Notes under the pieces: model-generated
The model's input: only the letters and a program-made list of their open reading frames with translations
Told to the model about the DNA's origin: nothing
Databases searched by the model: none
In this document: piece after piece, positions 25,545 to 34,527 of the stretch
Layout of the letters: each line of letters starts with the position of its first letter
How positions within the stretch are numbered: the stretch's first letter is position 1
Position numbers and translations under genes: made by a program
NCBI GenBank assembly: GCA_963756515.1
Contig: CAVWNV010000011.1
Location: forward strand, 62,001 to 126,000
Source: Bog-756 sp963756515
GTDB lineage: Bacteria; Actinomycetota; Acidimicrobiia; Acidimicrobiales; RAAP-2
Direction: 5' to 3'
Length of the DNA: 64,000 nucleotides

Positions 25545-26636
25545 TTGACTCAGATTCCCTCAGTGGCGTCCGGAGTGGTGGACGAAAAGACTTCGCCCAC
25601 CACTCTGAAACCAGTCATCGACGTCCTGCCCGATTCGGTATACGACAACCCGACCTGGCGTGGGATGGGCTACTTCTTCCGGGATGTCTTGATGTACGTG
25701 ATGCTGCTCGGGTGCCTTGTCCTAGTGAGCAACGTATTCGCCGTCGCCGCTCTGGAAGTGGTGATGGCTTTGGTCGTCTCGGGTCTCTTTGTCGTGGGCC
25801 ACGATGCCGGCCACGGTGCCCTCTTCAAATCCAAGCGCATGAATTCGACGGTGGCCCACCTGTCATTCCTCCCCAGCTGGCACGTCTACGAGGGCTGGGT
25901 CCTTGGCCATAACCGGGTACACCACCCTTACACCGTCCGTCAGGGCTACGACTTCGTTTGGCATCCCATCACTCCCGAGCAGTACGCAGCACTGGGTTGG
26001 TGGCGCAAGGCCGTCCACCGATTCGAGTGGTCGTGGGCCGGGGCCGGGGCTTACTACATCCATCAGGTGTGGTGGAAGAAGATGATGGTGGGCCCGAATC
26101 CGGCCAAGTGGGTCACGCCGATCCGTCGAGACCGTTGGATCGTCACGGCGTTCATCACCGGGATGTTGGCCCTCTTCACCATGATCGGGATGGTCGCCGG
26201 TGATTCGATCGCCGGCATCGTGTGGCTCGACGCCCGGACCGTCCTGCTGCCCTTTTTGGGATTCGCCTATTTGATCGGAACCGTGGTCCACGTCCACCAC
26301 ATCGCTCCCGAGATCCGCTGGTGGAAGACGGCGGAATGGAACAGGTTCAGGGCCCAGATGCACGGCACCACCGTGCTCCGGATTCCCAAGGGGTTCAACT
26401 TCTTCTTCCACTGGATCATGGTCCACGTCCCGCACCACGTAGACATGCGGGTGCCGATGTATCACCTTGAGGAAGCCGCCGCCGCCATCGAGGCTGCGTT
26501 CCCCGGATCGGTCATCGACAAACCCCTGCGCTTCCGTGACTTCGTCGCCAATTCGAAGGCGTGCAAGCTCTACAATTTCGACGCGGGACACTGGCTCACT
26601 TACGCTCAGGGCCGTAGGCGCGACATGACCGTCTGA
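25545..26636 (+). CDS. membrane fatty-acid desaturase
   Basis: The 363-residue protein has three histidine clusters of the membrane desaturase family that bind the di-iron centre: HDAGH (about 87-91), HNRVHH (about 122-127) and HVPHH near residue 305. Hydrophobic segments VLMYVMLLGCLVLVSNVFAV, VVMALVVSGLFVV, FITGMLALFTMIGMVAG and VLLPFLGFAYLIG form the membrane part. The organisation is that of acyl-lipid delta-12-like desaturases, which use ferredoxin or a flavoprotein as electron donor. The TTG start at 25545 is the first in-frame start. A GTG 18 bases later is an alternative. The exact regioselectivity cannot be read from sequence. Confidence 0.88.
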   Translation: MTQIPSVASGVVDEKTSPTTLKPVIDVLPDSVYDNPTWRGMGYFFRDVLMYVMLLGCLVLVSNVFAVAALEVVMALVVSGLFVVGHDAGHGALFKSKRMNSTVAHLSFLPSWHVYEGWVLGHNRVHHPYTVRQGYDFVWHPITPEQYAALGWWRKAVHRFEWSWAGAGAYYIHQVWWKKMMVGPNPAKWVTPIRRDRWIVTAFITGMLALFTMIGMVAGDSIAGIVWLDARTVLLPFLGFAYLIGTVVHVHHIAPEIRWWKTAEWNRFRAQMHGTTVLRIPKGFNFFFHWIMVHVPHHVDMRVPMYHLEEAAAAIEAAFPGSVIDKPLRFRDFVANSKACKLYNFDAGHWLTYAQGRRRDMTV

Positions 26637-27127
26637 CCCGCAAGCTCACTTCTTGAAAGCGACGTCCCGACCCGCAACCGTCGAAGCGGTCGCCCTTGAG
26701 ACAGCAACCTTCTGAGCCGAAGGAAATCCGATATTCCCTGTTGAAAGGGCCGGGGTGGCCCTCGACGAGGGCTGGATCAAAGCTCGGCTCTTGAAGGGCC
26801 GAGTTTGAGACCGGTCGAAAGGGTCCCCTCACATGTAGGACCCAAGCTCAGTAGTCGTACGGCTGAGGTCATCTTGATCGACGACTTAGCTGACTCTCGG
26901 CCCAGCCCGCATACGGCTGAGATATGAGGCGGACCTCGGCTCAGGCCGGAGGTCGAACCTTGGGCCGGACAAGCGTCCGATCCCGGCACAGATTGGCACA
27001 GTGAGCCGGGGAATGCCTGCCCCACACCGGCACTTCTGCCACGCGTCCCACTTGGTTATCCCTGACGAAATGGGACGTTATCAACGAGGAATGGGGATGA
27101 TCAGAACTGGGAGCGGACATGCGAGAT
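26637..27127. repeat. intergenic region with dispersed repeat copy C
   Basis: From about 26792 it holds AAGGGCCGAGTTTGAGACC, GGTCGAAAGGGTCCCCTCAC, CCCAAGCTCAGTAGTCGTAC and TACGGCTGAGATATGAGGC, then GCCGGACAAGCGTCCGATCC. This is the most complete juxtaposition of the two sub-blocks of the repeat family. No gene is seen in the remaining bases after the desaturase. Confidence 0.65.
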
Positions 27128-30100
27128 TCATTTCAGGTCTTGGATGGCCGCGGCAGAGCGGCGTTCCACGTTCCCGTACCCGTGGGCCACTGCCGCGGTA
27201 TGCGCTTTTGTCAGAAGATCCCGAGCCTTGTCGGTGTCTCCTTCGGCCTCGCGTTCGGCGAGCATGTTCCCCCAAAAGAGATCTGTGATTGCACCATAGA
27301 ACTTGGCCTTCATGCGGGCGCTAGTAGCCGAAGATCGTGTGAAGTAGGCATCGGCCTCGTCGTAACGGCCGAGAACAGTAGCGAGACCGCCGAGTGAGTG
27401 ACTAACCAGACCTGACGCCGTGACACTTCCGGAGGCGACCGACATCTGGTCCCAAGGAGCAAGCCGATCGAAAAGCGGTTCTGCGTACTTTGGGTCCCCG
27501 CAGTGGATGGCGGCTTCGGCATAGCAGTACATTTCTGTGATCCACCCTTGGCCCATGGGGCGATCGAAGTCGGCGGCAGCGAACTCCTCCAACAAATGCC
27601 GGGCGTCTTCGGTGCGACCGGCTTCTGCGTGGGCCTGGGCTAGTACTGAAGTGAGCGTCCCGGCGAGCGTGGGAGACTCGTCCAGCATCTGCTCAATAAG
27701 TGGGATCAACTCCCCCATAGTTCCGCGTTGGGCGCATACGACTAAGAGCTGTCCTCCGAAGAACAAAGCGGCGTCGGGCTGCCCACAATCCGTGCCAATT
27801 TGCAGTGCCTCAGTCGCCAACTGTTCTGCGAGGTCAGTATTCCCGGCAATCTGTGCTCGCTTGGAAAGGTGGAATGTATTCGTCCAGCTCAGAATGGGCT
27901 GTTCGACCTGCTCCGCCAAGGAGACCATGGTCTCGATGCAGTGATCCATCTCCTCGATGTCCCCGACCAGAAAGACGGCCGTGGCTCGTGCGTGCGCCGC
28001 AAAGAACAGCAGCACCGGGTCGCCCAGGCGCTCGGCCCGAACCAGGGCGTCGGCAGTCCGGGCACCGGTTTGCTCGAGCAGTGACGGTGCCAGTGACGGC
28101 AAGATCACCTGATTGAGCACTCGTACGATGGTGGCATCGTCACCCGTGGACTCGGCGATGACCAGCGCCTCATCGGCCAACGCCTGGAGCCGTTCCAGTG
28201 GGCTTCCGGCTGTTAGTTCCGAACACAACGTGGCGAGCACCAGCGCCCGATCGGGGTCATCGGCGGGGAGGCGGTCAAGGGCCATCTCCAAGACGTCGAC
28301 CTTGTCGGTGTCGGTGGCATTGCTATTGCTCGTATAACCCCGGTCGTTGGCCAGGGCGGCGACAACGAGTCGCTTCGTGTCACCGCGGTCGATGGCCTGG
28401 TGAGCCGCGGCGAGAAGCGTGTCGTGATAGGCCGAGTCCCCGGTCTGGCGTTGGGCCGTGCCGAGCCCGATAGCCAAATCGAGCCCAAGGACTGGATCGG
28501 GGTCAGTAGTCTCGGTGTGCAGGTCGAGTGCCTGGGCGTAGTAGCGGAGAGCGTCGGCAGGGGCCAGAGCACTGAGTGCGGCGTCGCCGGCTTGGCGGGA
28601 GTACGCCATGGCCTTGGCCGGGTCGATGGGCTGAGCGGCTGTCCAGTGGCGGGCCAGTTCACCCACGCGCACTCCCGGGCGATCACCGCAGAGTTCCTCC
28701 AGGGCCGCGGCCACGTTCCTGTGGGCTCGCGCCCGGCGGGTCGGGCCGAGGTCCTCGGAGAGGGTGTGCTGAATGAGGGCGTGGGCGAAGTTGAACCGTC
28801 CCGGACCATCGGCCTGTTCCCGCACCAGGGACACCGCCACCGCAGCATCGAGCACGTCGAGGACGTCGTCTTCACTGCTGTTGGTTGCCACTGCCAAGAG
28901 AGGGAGATCGAAGTCCCGGCCGATGACGGCCGCCATCGAGAGGATCCGCCCTGCCTCCTTGCCGAGCCTGAGCACCCTGGCCCCGATCACCTCGCGCACC
29001 GAGTCGGGTAGGGCGGTGGCGTCGAGCGTGTCCTCGGCCACCCACCGTCCTTCGGCGTCCTGACCGATGGCGCCCGTCTCGATCAGGTGTCGAAGCACCT
29101 CGCTCACGAAGAACGGGTTGCCATCGGTCTCCCGGTGGATCGCGTGGGCCAGGCCCACGGCGTCACCGTCGAGTCGATGCCCGGCTCCGGCCTCCATCAG
29201 GGCGAGGACCCCGCTGTGGTCCAGGCCGACGAGGTCGCTCCGGGTGACCCCCTCCAGGCGGTGGAGGGCGGCCAGTGCGTCCACCAGAGCATCGGCCGTG
29301 GAGAGCTCGCTGTCCCGGTAGGTTCCGATGACCAGCACCCGCATGGTCGGGTCGGCGGCGCTCAGATGACGGAGCAGCAGCAGGCTTCCCTTGTCGGCCC
29401 ACTGGAGGTCATCGAGGACCAGGAAGACCGGCTGTTGCTCCGAGATCACGGTCACCAAGCCCACCACGGCGGCAAAGAGCAGGAACCGCTCGGTATCTGC
29501 GTCGGTGGCTTTAGACGGCGGCAAGTCAGGGATGCGGCTGTTCAACGCCGGAACGAGCCGGGACAGTTCGGATCCGTGGGCTTCGACGTGGGCCAGAAGC
29601 TCATGCTCGGGGGCGTGGGTCACGTAGTGGGAAATGGCCTCGGCGAACAGCTGGTAGGGGGTGGCCAGATCCTCCTCACAGTGGCCGAACAGCACGCAGG
29701 CCCCGGCGTCGAAAGCGGACCGTGCCCCCTCGGCTACGACGGTCGTCTTGCCCAAACCTGCTTCGCCCGAAACGAGGAGGATCTGGCGTCCCCCGTTTGC
29801 CGCGACCTCGTTCAGGGCATCGGTGATCACCGCCACTTCGTCAGCTCGGCCCACCACTCCGCCCACAGGCCGCACGGCCAGCCGACCGGGAAGCGGAATC
29901 ACCGCCGTCAGATCGGCTCCGCCCAAAGGCTCCCAGACCACCTCGACAGTCTCGAGAGGATCAGGCAGACCCTTCAGCGTCAGCTCTCCGAGTGGCCTGC
30001 ATGGGTGACGGCTCCGTCGACCGGCCATCGCTCGCACCAGGTCGGTGGCCAGGATCTGACCGGTGTCGCAGCGGGAGCAGAGCCGGGCAGCCTCGACGAC

Positions 30101-30436
30101 CGGGTCCCCGAAGTAGTCACCGTCCTCGTTGCTCGCTTCCCCCACGCTCAACCCGATCCGCAGACCGACTGGCTCAGCACCATCGCGGTTGCCTTTGTCG
30201 ACGCCCTGCTGCATGCCGACGGCGCACCCCAGAGCCGCCGATGCCGCACTGAACACCACCATCAGCCCGTCGCCGAGGTTCTTGACCTCAGTGCCGCCGG
30301 ATTCGGTGATGGCCTGGCGCAGAATTGAGAAATGTCCGCGGCGGACCTCGTCGGCCACCTCCGCCGAGAGTCGCTGCGACAGCTCAGTAGACCCCACGAT
30401 GTCCGTGAACAGGATGGCCACGTTCTCAGTGGTCAT
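27128..30436 (-). CDS. class III adenylate/guanylate cyclase fused to AAA ATPase and TPR region
   Basis: The 1102-residue protein has three parts. Residues 1-170 are a class III nucleotide cyclase domain with metal-binding Asp12 (FTDIVGST) and Asp56 (KNLGDGLMVVF). From about 195 an AAA16/STAND-type ATPase follows (VGRADEV), with Walker A GEAGLGKTT (224-232) and Walker B VFLVLDDLQWAD (about 345-356). The C-terminal half is helical and TPR-like (ARHWTAAQPIDPAKAMAYSR, AERLGDPVLLFFAAHARATA). There is no terminal LuxR helix-turn-helix. Proteins of this architecture are abundant in actinobacteria and are thought to act as signal-dependent cyclases or STAND switches. ATG 30436 gives the complete cyclase N-terminus. 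It is monocistronic. Confidence 0.9.
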   Translation of the reverse strand: MTTENVAILFTDIVGSTELSQRLSAEVADEVRRGHFSILRQAITESGGTEVKNLGDGLMVVFSAASAALGCAVGMQQGVDKGNRDGAEPVGLRIGLSVGEASNEDGDYFGDPVVEAARLCSRCDTGQILATDLVRAMAGRRSRHPCRPLGELTLKGLPDPLETVEVVWEPLGGADLTAVIPLPGRLAVRPVGGVVGRADEVAVITDALNEVAANGGRQILLVSGEAGLGKTTVVAEGARSAFDAGACVLFGHCEEDLATPYQLFAEAISHYVTHAPEHELLAHVEAHGSELSRLVPALNSRIPDLPPSKATDADTERFLLFAAVVGLVTVISEQQPVFLVLDDLQWADKGSLLLLRHLSAADPTMRVLVIGTYRDSELSTADALVDALAALHRLEGVTRSDLVGLDHSGVLALMEAGAGHRLDGDAVGLAHAIHRETDGNPFFVSEVLRHLIETGAIGQDAEGRWVAEDTLDATALPDSVREVIGARVLRLGKEAGRILSMAAVIGRDFDLPLLAVATNSSEDDVLDVLDAAVAVSLVREQADGPGRFNFAHALIQHTLSEDLGPTRRARAHRNVAAALEELCGDRPGVRVGELARHWTAAQPIDPAKAMAYSRQAGDAALSALAPADALRYYAQALDLHTETTDPDPVLGLDLAIGLGTAQRQTGDSAYHDTLLAAAHQAIDRGDTKRLVVAALANDRGYTSNSNATDTDKVDVLEMALDRLPADDPDRALVLATLCSELTAGSPLERLQALADEALVIAESTGDDATIVRVLNQVILPSLAPSLLEQTGARTADALVRAERLGDPVLLFFAAHARATAVFLVGDIEEMDHCIETMVSLAEQVEQPILSWTNTFHLSKRAQIAGNTDLAEQLATEALQIGTDCGQPDAALFFGGQLLVVCAQRGTMGELIPLIEQMLDESPTLAGTLTSVLAQAHAEAGRTEDARHLLEEFAAADFDRPMGQGWITEMYCYAEAAIHCGDPKYAEPLFDRLAPWDQMSVASGSVTASGLVSHSLGGLATVLGRYDEADAYFTRSSATSARMKAKFYGAITDLFWGNMLAEREAEGDTDKARDLLTKAHTAAVAHGYGNVERRSAAAIQDLK

Positions 30437-30756
30437 TGGGGTCCTTTCGCCGCCTACACAGCCCTACCGTAGGCGACGAGGACATTGGGCCGCCGAGGGC
30501 CGGTCGGAATCACCCTGGGAAAGGCCACGTGTCCCCTAACGATCCGCCCTCCGGGTGTCCCCGACCGCTTAAATTTAATACACATGTGATCCTTCTGGCA
30601 TCTCAGTGCTTTCTGTCCAGCGCTGGGAACATGCCCGGATGACCAACTTCCCGTGCATGAACCGAGCCCGGGCCTCAGGCTTCTACGGCTGAGGTCGGAG
30701 GCTTGAGTCTCAACCGTCCAAGGCTGATGTCCGGTTACATCGCAGGGACGAGCCCC
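30437..30756. other. cyclase promoter region and dispersed repeat copy D
   Basis: Upstream of the cyclase gene is an inverted repeat CGCCTAC / GTAGGCG (about 30450-30474). Near 30575 is an AT-rich stretch TTAAATTTAATACACATGTG that is unusual for this DNA and could hold a promoter. From 30684 repeat sequence ACGGCTGAGGTCGGAGGCTT leads to the vapC stop. Confidence 0.45.
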
Positions 30757-31164
30757 TTATTTCGCAAGTCCAGAAGGATCGACTCTCTTGATGGTGGTGA
30801 TCCGGTCGATCGATCTGTCAAACGACGCGACCTCGTTGACGCCGGTTGTCTCGGCGCTGGCCACCAGATAGGCCTCGGCGAAGTCGAGCTGATCAATTTC
30901 GTAGATCTCGATGGCTCGCAGCAGTAGGGCCGGATCCACGGTAATGATTGAGGCGAACGCAATTAGCGAGCGCATCGCTTCTGCGATCTGTTTCCGCGGC
31001 GTCTTGTAGAAGGATTCAAGCACGTAAACGGTTTCGGCGAACACGAGATCGGCCAGGAGTAGCTCCGAAGCTGAGCTCAGATATGAAGTGGCCTGCTCAG
31101 CCATCTGCGGCGGCTCCCCGGTAAGGTGCCGAACCAAGATGTTTGTATCGACGAACACGCTCAC
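30757..31164 (-). CDS. vapC: VapC-type PIN-domain toxin
   Basis: The 135-residue protein has PIN catalytic residues in FVDTNILVRHL (Asp), DLVFAETVYVLE (Glu), LDFAEAYLVASA (Asp) and VASFDRSIDRI (Asp). It is a predicted ribonuclease toxin. Its ATG overlaps the antitoxin stop (31161-31164), so translation is coupled. A truncated second copy lies at 24586-24845, implying past duplication of this block. No lesion is visible in this copy. Confidence 0.9.
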   Translation of the reverse strand: MSVFVDTNILVRHLTGEPPQMAEQATSYLSSASELLLADLVFAETVYVLESFYKTPRKQIAEAMRSLIAFASIITVDPALLLRAIEIYEIDQLDFAEAYLVASAETTGVNEVASFDRSIDRITTIKRVDPSGLAK

Positions 31165-31409
31165 CGGCGATTGGCAGCCCGCCCAGAACGAGTCTTGCGA
31201 ATCACTTCGTCCCAGGCAGCGTTGCGCCTAGCGGCAGGTACCTTCACCGAACCGGCGAGCGACAAGAAGTCGGCAGTCCTTGCGAGCACTGCCCGGTTGC
31301 CTTCGACGCGGAACACGATAGCGTCGCCTTCTTTGATCCCGAGCGCCTCGCGCACAGCCTTCGGGACGGTGACTTGACCCTTCGAAGTGATTCTAGCTGC
31401 AGAATCCAC
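31161..31409 (-). CDS. vapB: AbrB/SpoVT-type antitoxin
   Basis: The 82-residue protein's N-terminal swapped-hairpin DNA-binding domain ARITSKGQVTVPKAVREALG followed by KEGDAIVFRVEGNRAVLAR is typical of AbrB-family antitoxins. The C-terminal tail (KVPAARRNAAWDEVIRKTR) would bind the toxin. It starts at ATG 31409 behind GGAGATTCTGTGG. The operator-like palindrome at 31417-31440 lies immediately upstream. Confidence 0.9.
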   Translation of the reverse strand: MDSAARITSKGQVTVPKAVREALGIKEGDAIVFRVEGNRAVLARTADFLSLAGSVKVPAARRNAAWDEVIRKTRSGRAANRR

Positions 31410-31416
31410 AGAATCT

Positions 31417-31440
31417 CCTTACCTTTAGCACTATGTAAGG
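31417..31440 (-). promoter_or_regulatory. palindromic operator of the AbrB-VapC operon
   Basis: CCTTAC at 31417-31422 and GTAAGG at 31435-31440 form a perfect 6-bp inverted repeat with a 12-base spacer. It lies 8 bases upstream of the antitoxin start and next to the AT-rich GGTAATATCC. Binding by the antitoxin is inferred. Confidence 0.45.
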
Positions 31441-31539
31441 ATATTACCCCGGACTCGCGGATGACCATCCACGATGGGCCCAGAGCACACTCAGTGAGGC
31501 CAGCGCCGTCATCCCGCCCGTTGTTGCTTCAGGCTACAG

Positions 31540-31771
31540 CGGACTCAGTCCGCGAAGGGCTGAGTCCGCCAGCGGTCTCAATGTCTCTTCGCACGTTCGA
31601 CTCAAGCTCAGTTCGGTAAGGCGGCTCCATGCCAACCGAACCCCCGCCTCCCTAGGGCTGAGGACGGCAGTCGAGACTATGACGGGACAACCGTCCGATC
31701 TCGTCATCAATCGATATAGCGAGCTCGTGGATCACCCGTGTAACAACACATTCGGGCGTGTGGATAACCGC
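31540..31771. repeat. dispersed intergenic repeat, copy E
   Basis: It contains CGCGAAGGGCTGAGTCC, CTCAAGCTCAGTTCGGTA, CCTCCCTAGGGCTGAGGAC and ACGGGACAACCGTCCGATCT, then GTGGATCACCCGTGTAACAA. The last string is identical in copy G near 44975. It fills the gap between the TA operon and the propeller gene. Confidence 0.7.
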
Positions 31772-33007
31772 CTATGGGTTGACAGTCAGCGTGAGCTCCT
31801 GCGTCGCAAGCGTCTTGTTCGGGTGTGCTGTCGCTTGCAGACACTTGACGATGATCGTGTAGGTGCCCGCCTTCTTCGGCGTGCCCGAGATGAGACCACC
31901 CTTTGAGATGCTCAGCCGAGGCGGCAGGGCCCCCCGACCTTTCGGCAGGTACTTGTTCCAGGTGTAGGGCGGAGTCCCTCCGGTGGCCTGGAGCTGGACG
32001 GAATAGGGCTGGCCCACGGTGGCATCGGGCAGCGACGTGGTCGTGATCTGCAGCGGACCGTTGGCGATGGCGAGCTCGGTGACCGTGCCGTCGGCCTGGT
32101 TCGTCACCCAGACGTGGGTGCCATCGGAGGAGACGCCGTAGGGATCGCTGCCCACGCCGATGGTCTGGACGACCGCACCGGCAGCGGCATTGAGCTCGGT
32201 GACCGAATTGTCGTCGACGTTCGTCACCCAGACGTGAGTGCCGTCGGAGGAGACGCCGTGGGGATCGTTGCCTACACCGATGGTCTGGACGACCGCCCCG
32301 GTCGAGGCGTCCAGCTCCGTCACCGTGTCGTCCGAAGCGTTCGTCACCCAGACGCGGGTGCCGTCGGAGGAGACGCCATAGGGATCGCCGCCCACGCCGA
32401 TGGTCTGGACGACCGCACCGGTAGCCGCATTGAGCTCGGTGACCGAGTTGCCGTCGAGGTTCGCCACCCAGACGTGGGTGCCGTCGGAGGAGACGCCGAG
32501 GGGATCGCTGCCCACGCCGATCGTCTGGACGACCGTCCCGGTAGTGGCGTCGAGTTCGGTGACCGAGTGATCGCCCTGGTTCGTCACCCAGACGTGGGTG
32601 CCGTCGGAGGAGACGCCGAGAGGATTGAAGCCCACGCCGATCGTCTGGACGACCGCCCCGGTAGTGGCGTCGAGTTCGGTGACCGAGTTGTCGCCAGCGT
32701 TCGTTACCCAGACGTGGGTGCCGTCGGAGGAGACGCCGTAGGGATAGCCGCCTACGCCGATGGTCTGGACGACCGCTCCGGTAGTGGCGTCGAGTTCGGT
32801 GACCGAGTTGTCCCTGAGGTTCGCCACCCAGACGTGGGTGCCGTCGGAGGAGACGCCGTAGGGATAGCGGCCCACACCGATGGTCTGGACCACCGTGGCC
32901 GCCGACGCAGCAGGTGCGGCGCTGACCACCGCTGCAGTGAGCGCACCACCGAATAGGAGCGATCCCGCCAACACTGTCCGCAGTGCGCTCCGCCAACGAG
33001 TACCCAC
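31772..33007 (-). CDS. secreted seven-blade beta-propeller with C-terminal Ig-like domain
   Basis: The 411-residue protein has a signal peptide (RSALRTVLAGSLLFGGALTA, cleavage near AAPAASA). Seven 40-residue repeats follow, each of the form VVQTIGVGxxPxGVSSDGT then HVWVTNxxDNSVTELDAxTG, which is the YncE/NHL-type propeller pattern. After the last blade a putative-Ig (He_PIG) domain follows (LPDATVGQPYSVQLQATGG, TPPYTWNKYLP, GLISGTPKKAGTYTI). It is an extracellular, probably binding or adhesive protein. A remnant of a paralogue lies at 583-790. The same C-terminal domain type ends the giant repeat protein at 57867-61601. Confidence 0.85.
   Translation of the reverse strand: MGTRWRSALRTVLAGSLLFGGALTAAVVSAAPAASAATVVQTIGVGRYPYGVSSDGTHVWVANLRDNSVTELDATTGAVVQTIGVGGYPYGVSSDGTHVWVTNAGDNSVTELDATTGAVVQTIGVGFNPLGVSSDGTHVWVTNQGDHSVTELDATTGTVVQTIGVGSDPLGVSSDGTHVWVANLDGNSVTELNAATGAVVQTIGVGGDPYGVSSDGTRVWVTNASDDTVTELDASTGAVVQTIGVGNDPHGVSSDGTHVWVTNVDDNSVTELNAAAGAVVQTIGVGSDPYGVSSDGTHVWVTNQADGTVTELAIANGPLQITTTSLPDATVGQPYSVQLQATGGTPPYTWNKYLPKGRGALPPRLSISKGGLISGTPKKAGTYTIIVKCLQATAHPNKTLATQELTLTVNP
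32060..32900 (-). repeat. seven 120-bp coding tandem repeats
   Basis: Each unit encodes one propeller blade. Units share long stretches such as GTGCCGTCGGAGGAGACGCC and differ mainly in the codons for the loop after GVG and after VTN. Strong identity between units points to gene conversion or recent blade duplication. Confidence 0.85.
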
Positions 33008-33322
33008 GATTCGCCACCTCCCGTTCCAGGGTGCCGATCATGCACCCGCCTGGTGAGTGATGTAGATAACAGATTTTGGTCGGTGCTGACAAACCGACTT
33101 TGCTTAGGGTGAGCTTCTGAGTCACGAGAGTGGTTGCCCATCAGAGGAGAGGGCCAAAGGTGCCCCATACCGCCGGCTATGTGGGGCAGACCGGCCCCTT
33201 GGGGACGGTCGATTCGTACCCGTGCGGTTACTAGGCGTGTGGCAACTGTTGGAGAAGAGATGAGCGCCGATTGAGTTTGCAGCAACGCTCGACGAACTTT
33301 TCGGGGCGCAGGACGCTCGACA
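33008..33322. other. intergenic region upstream of propeller gene
   Basis: No gene is seen. A hairpin-forming GTGCCCCATACCGCCGGC ... TATGTGGGGC lies at 33160-33190. The string GTGCCCCATACCGCCGG recurs at about 35150. These may be terminator-like or repeat elements. Confidence 0.4.
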
Positions 33323-33946
33323 CTACGGAGAGGTGAGGTCGCATGCGTTGGCTCGAAGCTGGGTGATGACTGCCGCGATGGCTTCTGCCGCAGCGTCAGC
33401 GGCGTCGACGAAGCTCAACCCCAGCATGTCGACCAACACGACCCCGCCTTCGGGGGACTCGAGAAGGATGATGGCTGCCGTTGCTCGTTCGGTCTCAGGG
33501 CCGGGTGCTCCGATCTCATCGAGCAGCTCGCGTATTTGTCGGCGCACTCGGCCGTGGCGGGCCCGTCGGACGTCGCTCGACAAGCCGGGCACCATCCCGA
33601 TTCGCCAGAGCGCCTCGTGACGCTGGGCGCGGGCGTAGGCGGCGCGGGTGAACCCGGGGATATCGTCCGCCGTCACGAGCGGGTGGTCTACCGGCCCGAG
33701 CGCTTCCCTTGTCCACTCGGCCAAAGCCTCGACGCGGGCTGTGCGGTCCGGGAAGTAGTGGTAGACGGTCCGAACCGACACGCCGGCTTCCTTGGCGGCC
33801 TCGGTCACGTTGACGTCGATGGCGCCCGGCCGTCCGAGTTGGCGTGCCAGGGCTTCGAGAATTCGCTGCCGCGTGTTCTCGGCCTGCCTCTCGCGGACCG
33901 GACTCGAATAGGGGCGCGACTTGGCGCTCGGAGTGGACGTGCTCAA
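33323..33946 (-). CDS. TetR-family transcriptional regulator
   Basis: The 207-residue protein has an N-terminal TetR helix-turn-helix: RQRILEALARQLGRPGAIDV, then VTEAAKEAGVSVRTVYHYFP. An all-helical ligand domain follows (TAAIILLESPEGGVVLVDML). The TTG start at 33946 overlaps the stop of the upstream cupin gene (TTGA), so the two are translationally coupled. The neighbouring direct repeats upstream of the cupin are a likely binding site, making this an autoregulated cupin-TetR operon. Confidence 0.88.
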   Translation of the reverse strand: MSTSTPSAKSRPYSSPVRERQAENTRQRILEALARQLGRPGAIDVNVTEAAKEAGVSVRTVYHYFPDRTARVEALAEWTREALGPVDHPLVTADDIPGFTRAAYARAQRHEALWRIGMVPGLSSDVRRARHGRVRRQIRELLDEIGAPGPETERATAAIILLESPEGGVVLVDMLGLSFVDAADAAAEAIAAVITQLRANACDLTSP

Positions 33947-34422
33947 AACAGCGGGCTGACCATCCGGTTCCGCTTCGCGACCGCAATCACCGTCTCGATG
34001 TCATCAGTGGCACCGGCCAGCGTCTCCTCCATGTCAGCGAAGAAGGCATGTGCACCTCTGGTTGAGATCACCGTGAAACGGCACCGCTGGCTGCGCGCCT
34101 GGAAGCTGTGGACGACTCCCCCAGGGATGTAGGCCGAGCCACCGGGGCCGAGGATCTGTTCGGAGGGTTCTTCGATCCCAGCGGACCAGTCGACGACCGC
34201 CAACTGCCCTTCGAGAACGACGTAGCCCTCCGCCCAGGGGTGGCCATGAGGGGGCGGTCCACTTCCTTCAGAGGACTCCACTTCGAACACCTCAAAGGCG
34301 GCCGCGCCCAGCGCCCGGTCGACCTGGGGGGTGATCCGCTCGCCCATCACCCGCAGGGGCGGTGCGGGCTGAGTGCGAAACGAGATCTGGGTGTGCGACT
34401 CCGTTGTTGGCTGCATTGTCAT
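33943..34422 (-). CDS. cupin-domain protein
   Basis: The 159-residue protein has the single cupin motif 1 GPPPHGHPWAEGYVVLEGQL, with metal-binding His-x-His and Glu. Motif 2 is PGGSAYIPGGVVHSFQARS, with His. The C-terminal helix is FFADMEETLAGATDDIETVI. It is probably a small-molecule-binding or oxygenase-type protein. It is first in an operon with a TetR regulator. The start at 34422 coincides with a TGCAACGAA repeat in the promoter region. Confidence 0.85.
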   Translation of the reverse strand: MTMQPTTESHTQISFRTQPAPPLRVMGERITPQVDRALGAAAFEVFEVESSEGSGPPPHGHPWAEGYVVLEGQLAVVDWSAGIEEPSEQILGPGGSAYIPGGVVHSFQARSQRCRFTVISTRGAHAFFADMEETLAGATDDIETVIAVAKRNRMVSPLF

Positions 34423-34472
34423 GCAACGAAGTATGACCCTCCCGACAAATCATGTCAAGCCTCTGCAACGAA
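34422..34472 (-). promoter_or_regulatory. paired TGCAACGAA direct repeats before the cupin gene
   Basis: TGCAACGAA occurs at 34422-34430 and 34464-34472, 42 bases apart (four helical turns). A regulator binding on one face of the DNA would fit, the adjacent TetR protein being the obvious candidate. Inferred only. Confidence 0.35.
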
Positions 34473-34527
34473 AGCGATTGTGACTCGGACCTGCCGACTG
34501 CCCCATCCGCCGGGAGGGAGGCGGTCC

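Noticed and set aside
29087..30328. 413-codon plus-strand frame over the cyclase gene
   Set aside because: Antisense to conserved cyclase and ATPase motifs; composition is that of a mirror frame.
32060..32900. Regular 120-bp repeats resembling an array
   Set aside because: They are in-frame codons of a seven-blade propeller gene, with no unique spacers, so they are not a CRISPR array.
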